A stretch of DNA of 6,564 bases. Source: an uncultured Chloroflexota bacterium (GTDB lineage: Bacteria > Chloroflexota > Anaerolineae > Aggregatilineales > Phototrophicaceae). Numbering within the stretch: the first letter of the stretch is position 1; each line of letters starts with the position of its first letter. Of this stretch, positions 5,471 to 6,564 are shown piece by piece. The position numbers were made by a program, and so were the translations under genes. The stretch spans positions 1-6,564 of the forward strand of contig CAIVEA010000456.1 in assembly GCA_903904765.1 (NCBI GenBank). The letters are read 5' to 3'. The notes below the pieces were generated by a model. The model made no database searches and had not been told where the DNA came from. It saw only the letters and a list, made by a program, of their open reading frames with translations.

Positions 5471-6564
5471 CTACGGCGAAAGGCGGCTGACCAGCACCTT
5501 GTCCACGCGCTTGCCGTCCATATCCATCACCTCGAAGCGCAGCCCGTCCCACACAAACGAGTCGGCGGCCTGCGGGATATGCCCCAGTCGCGCCATGATG
5601 AAACCGCCGAGCGTCTGATAATGTCCCGCCGCTTCGTCCGGCAGCGCCTTCAGCCCGAACAGCAGCTTGAACTCATCCACCGTCAGCAGGCCGTCCAGCA
5701 ACCACGAGCCATCCTCGCGCTGCATCGCCTCCGGCGACTCGATGTTGCCCACGATTTGCCCGACCAGATTGTTGAGCGTGAGCAGTCCTTCCACGCCGCC
5801 GTATTCGCTCAGGATGAGGGCGATGTGACGACCGGACTGCTTGAACAATTCCAACGCACGGGCGGCGGTGGTGCTTTCCGGCAGGAACAGCACTTCCTTC
5901 AGACTTGCTCCCAGATTCAACTGCGCCGAACCTTCCAGCACCGAGGTAAGTAAGTCTTTGGAGCGCACAATGCCCACCACTTGATCGAGCGAGGCATGCG
6001 CCACCGGAAAGCGCGAATGCTGGCTGCTCACAATCTTGTGGATGTTGACCTCCAGCGGGTCATCCAAGTCCAGCCATTCGATTTCGGTGCGGGGGGTCAT
6101 CAGGGCGCTCACCCGCACATCATCCAGACTGAACACGCCGGCCACCATTTCGCGCTGATCTTCCCCGAACAAACCCGCTTCCACACCCTGCGCGAGCAGG
6201 CCGCGAATGTCCTCCTCGGTCACGGGGGATTCATCGGTGTGCAACGCGCCCAGCAGCCGCAACAGCCCGTCGGTGGAGGCGCTCAACAACCGGACAAAGG
6301 GCGAGGTCAGCCGCGACAGGCGGTGCATGGGGACGGCCATGCGGCGGGCGATACCTTCCGGGTTTTGCATCCCCAAGCGTTTTGGGACGAGTTCCCCGAC
6401 CACCAGCGATAGATAGGTGGTGAACATGACCACGATGCTGAAGGCGATGGCTTGGCTGGCAGGCTCCAATGCAGGTATCAGGTTGTTCAGCGTGCCAGCC
6501 AGTTCATCGGCCACCGTTGCGCCCGCGAATGCCCCATTCAGCACGCCCACCAGCGTGATACCAA
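5471..6564 (-). CDS. HlyC/CorC-family membrane protein (CNNM plus CBS pair), 5' end outside the window
   Basis: The reading frame runs open to the right edge (Gly-Ile-Thr-Leu precede the GTG at 6550), so this is the C-terminal part of a longer protein. The frame preceding GVLNGAFAGAT matches the usual CNNM (DUF21) sequence 'GITLVG.L.GAF.GAT', so the GTG is internal and about 60-80 residues are missing. Numbering from that GTG: the rest of the membrane domain is at 1-60 with VVGELVPKRLG near 50-60. A linker helix region leads to LMTPRTEIEWLDLDD (150-164) and a tandem CBS pair, with SRFPVAHASLDQVVGIV (179-195) in the first and ILSEYGGVEGLLTLNNLVGQIVG (246-268) in the second. The CorC_HlyC accessory domain spans about 275-358. 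CBS pairs in this family bind adenine nucleotides. Relatives are implicated in Mg2+ or Co2+ transport or efflux, and the old name hemolysin is misleading. The substrate cannot be read from the sequence. The stop is TAG at 5471-5473. Confidence 0.95.
   Translation of the reverse strand, partial: GITLVGVLNGAFAGATVADELAGTLNNLIPALEPASQAIAFSIVVMFTTYLSLVVGELVPKRLGMQNPEGIARRMAVPMHRLSRLTSPFVRLLSASTDGLLRLLGALHTDESPVTEEDIRGLLAQGVEAGLFGEDQREMVAGVFSLDDVRVSALMTPRTEIEWLDLDDPLEVNIHKIVSSQHSRFPVAHASLDQVVGIVRSKDLLTSVLEGSAQLNLGASLKEVLFLPESTTAARALELFKQSGRHIALILSEYGGVEGLLTLNNLVGQIVGNIESPEAMQREDGSWLLDGLLTVDEFKLLFGLKALPDEAAGHYQTLGGFIMARLGHIPQAADSFVWDGLRFEVMDMDGKRVDKVLVSRLSP

Noticed and set aside
5411..5953. Plus-strand open frame of 180 codons opposite the HlyC/CorC gene
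   Set aside because: It is the shadow of the CBS and CorC_HlyC domains, with His/Arg/Gln-rich composition and no family resemblance.
6548..6550. GTG at 6550 as the true start of the HlyC/CorC gene
   Set aside because: The frame stays open to the window edge, and the residues before it (Gly-Ile-Thr-Leu) match the conserved membrane domain, so the real start lies outside.

Overview
All four protein genes in this 6.56 kb window lie on the minus strand, so transcription runs from high to low coordinates. In that order they are: a CNNM/CBS-domain HlyC/CorC-family membrane protein cut by the right edge (6564 to 5471); a single-pass membrane protein with a Thr/Pro-rich linker and a TPR-like outer domain (5430 to 4282); a small T4 gp19-type phage tail tube protein (3921 to 3472); and a fused alpha-beta glycyl-tRNA synthetase of 1001 residues (3153 to 148). 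The plus strand carries no convincing gene. Its open frames mirror these four genes and are explained by the high GC content.

The host is probably a high-GC bacterium, and my best guess is Chloroflexota (Anaerolineae-like). This is inference. It rests on the ATPTP-style linker in the TPR protein, which is common in extracytoplasmic proteins of that phylum, and on intergenic DNA rich in nested palindromes such as CTTTCGTAGGGA...TCCCTACGAAAG and CCCTCATCCCC-type repeats. The fused GlyRS fits but is not diagnostic. No rRNA or tRNA is present to settle the point.

Layout: 1-147 holds the probable glyQS terminator inside a cluster of small inverted repeats. 148-3153 is glyQS. 3154-3471 holds a plausible glyQS promoter, a C-run/G-run hairpin and a 69-bp MITE-like nested palindrome. 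3472-3921 is the tail tube gene with a good ribosome binding site. 3922-4281 is non-coding and holds a strong minus-strand intrinsic terminator about 230 bp after the preceding stop. 4282-5430 is the TPR-like protein. 5431-5470 is a 40-bp gap with a promoter-like sequence whose -10 box overlaps the annotated ATG. 5471 to the right edge is the HlyC/CorC protein.

The genes do not form an obvious pathway. The HlyC/CorC and TPR genes are close enough to be co-transcribed, while glyQS and the tail tube gene look like separate units. I found no complete undescribed system. The most unusual items are the solitary contractile-tail tube protein with no tail genes visible beside it, and the structured repeats on both sides of glyQS.
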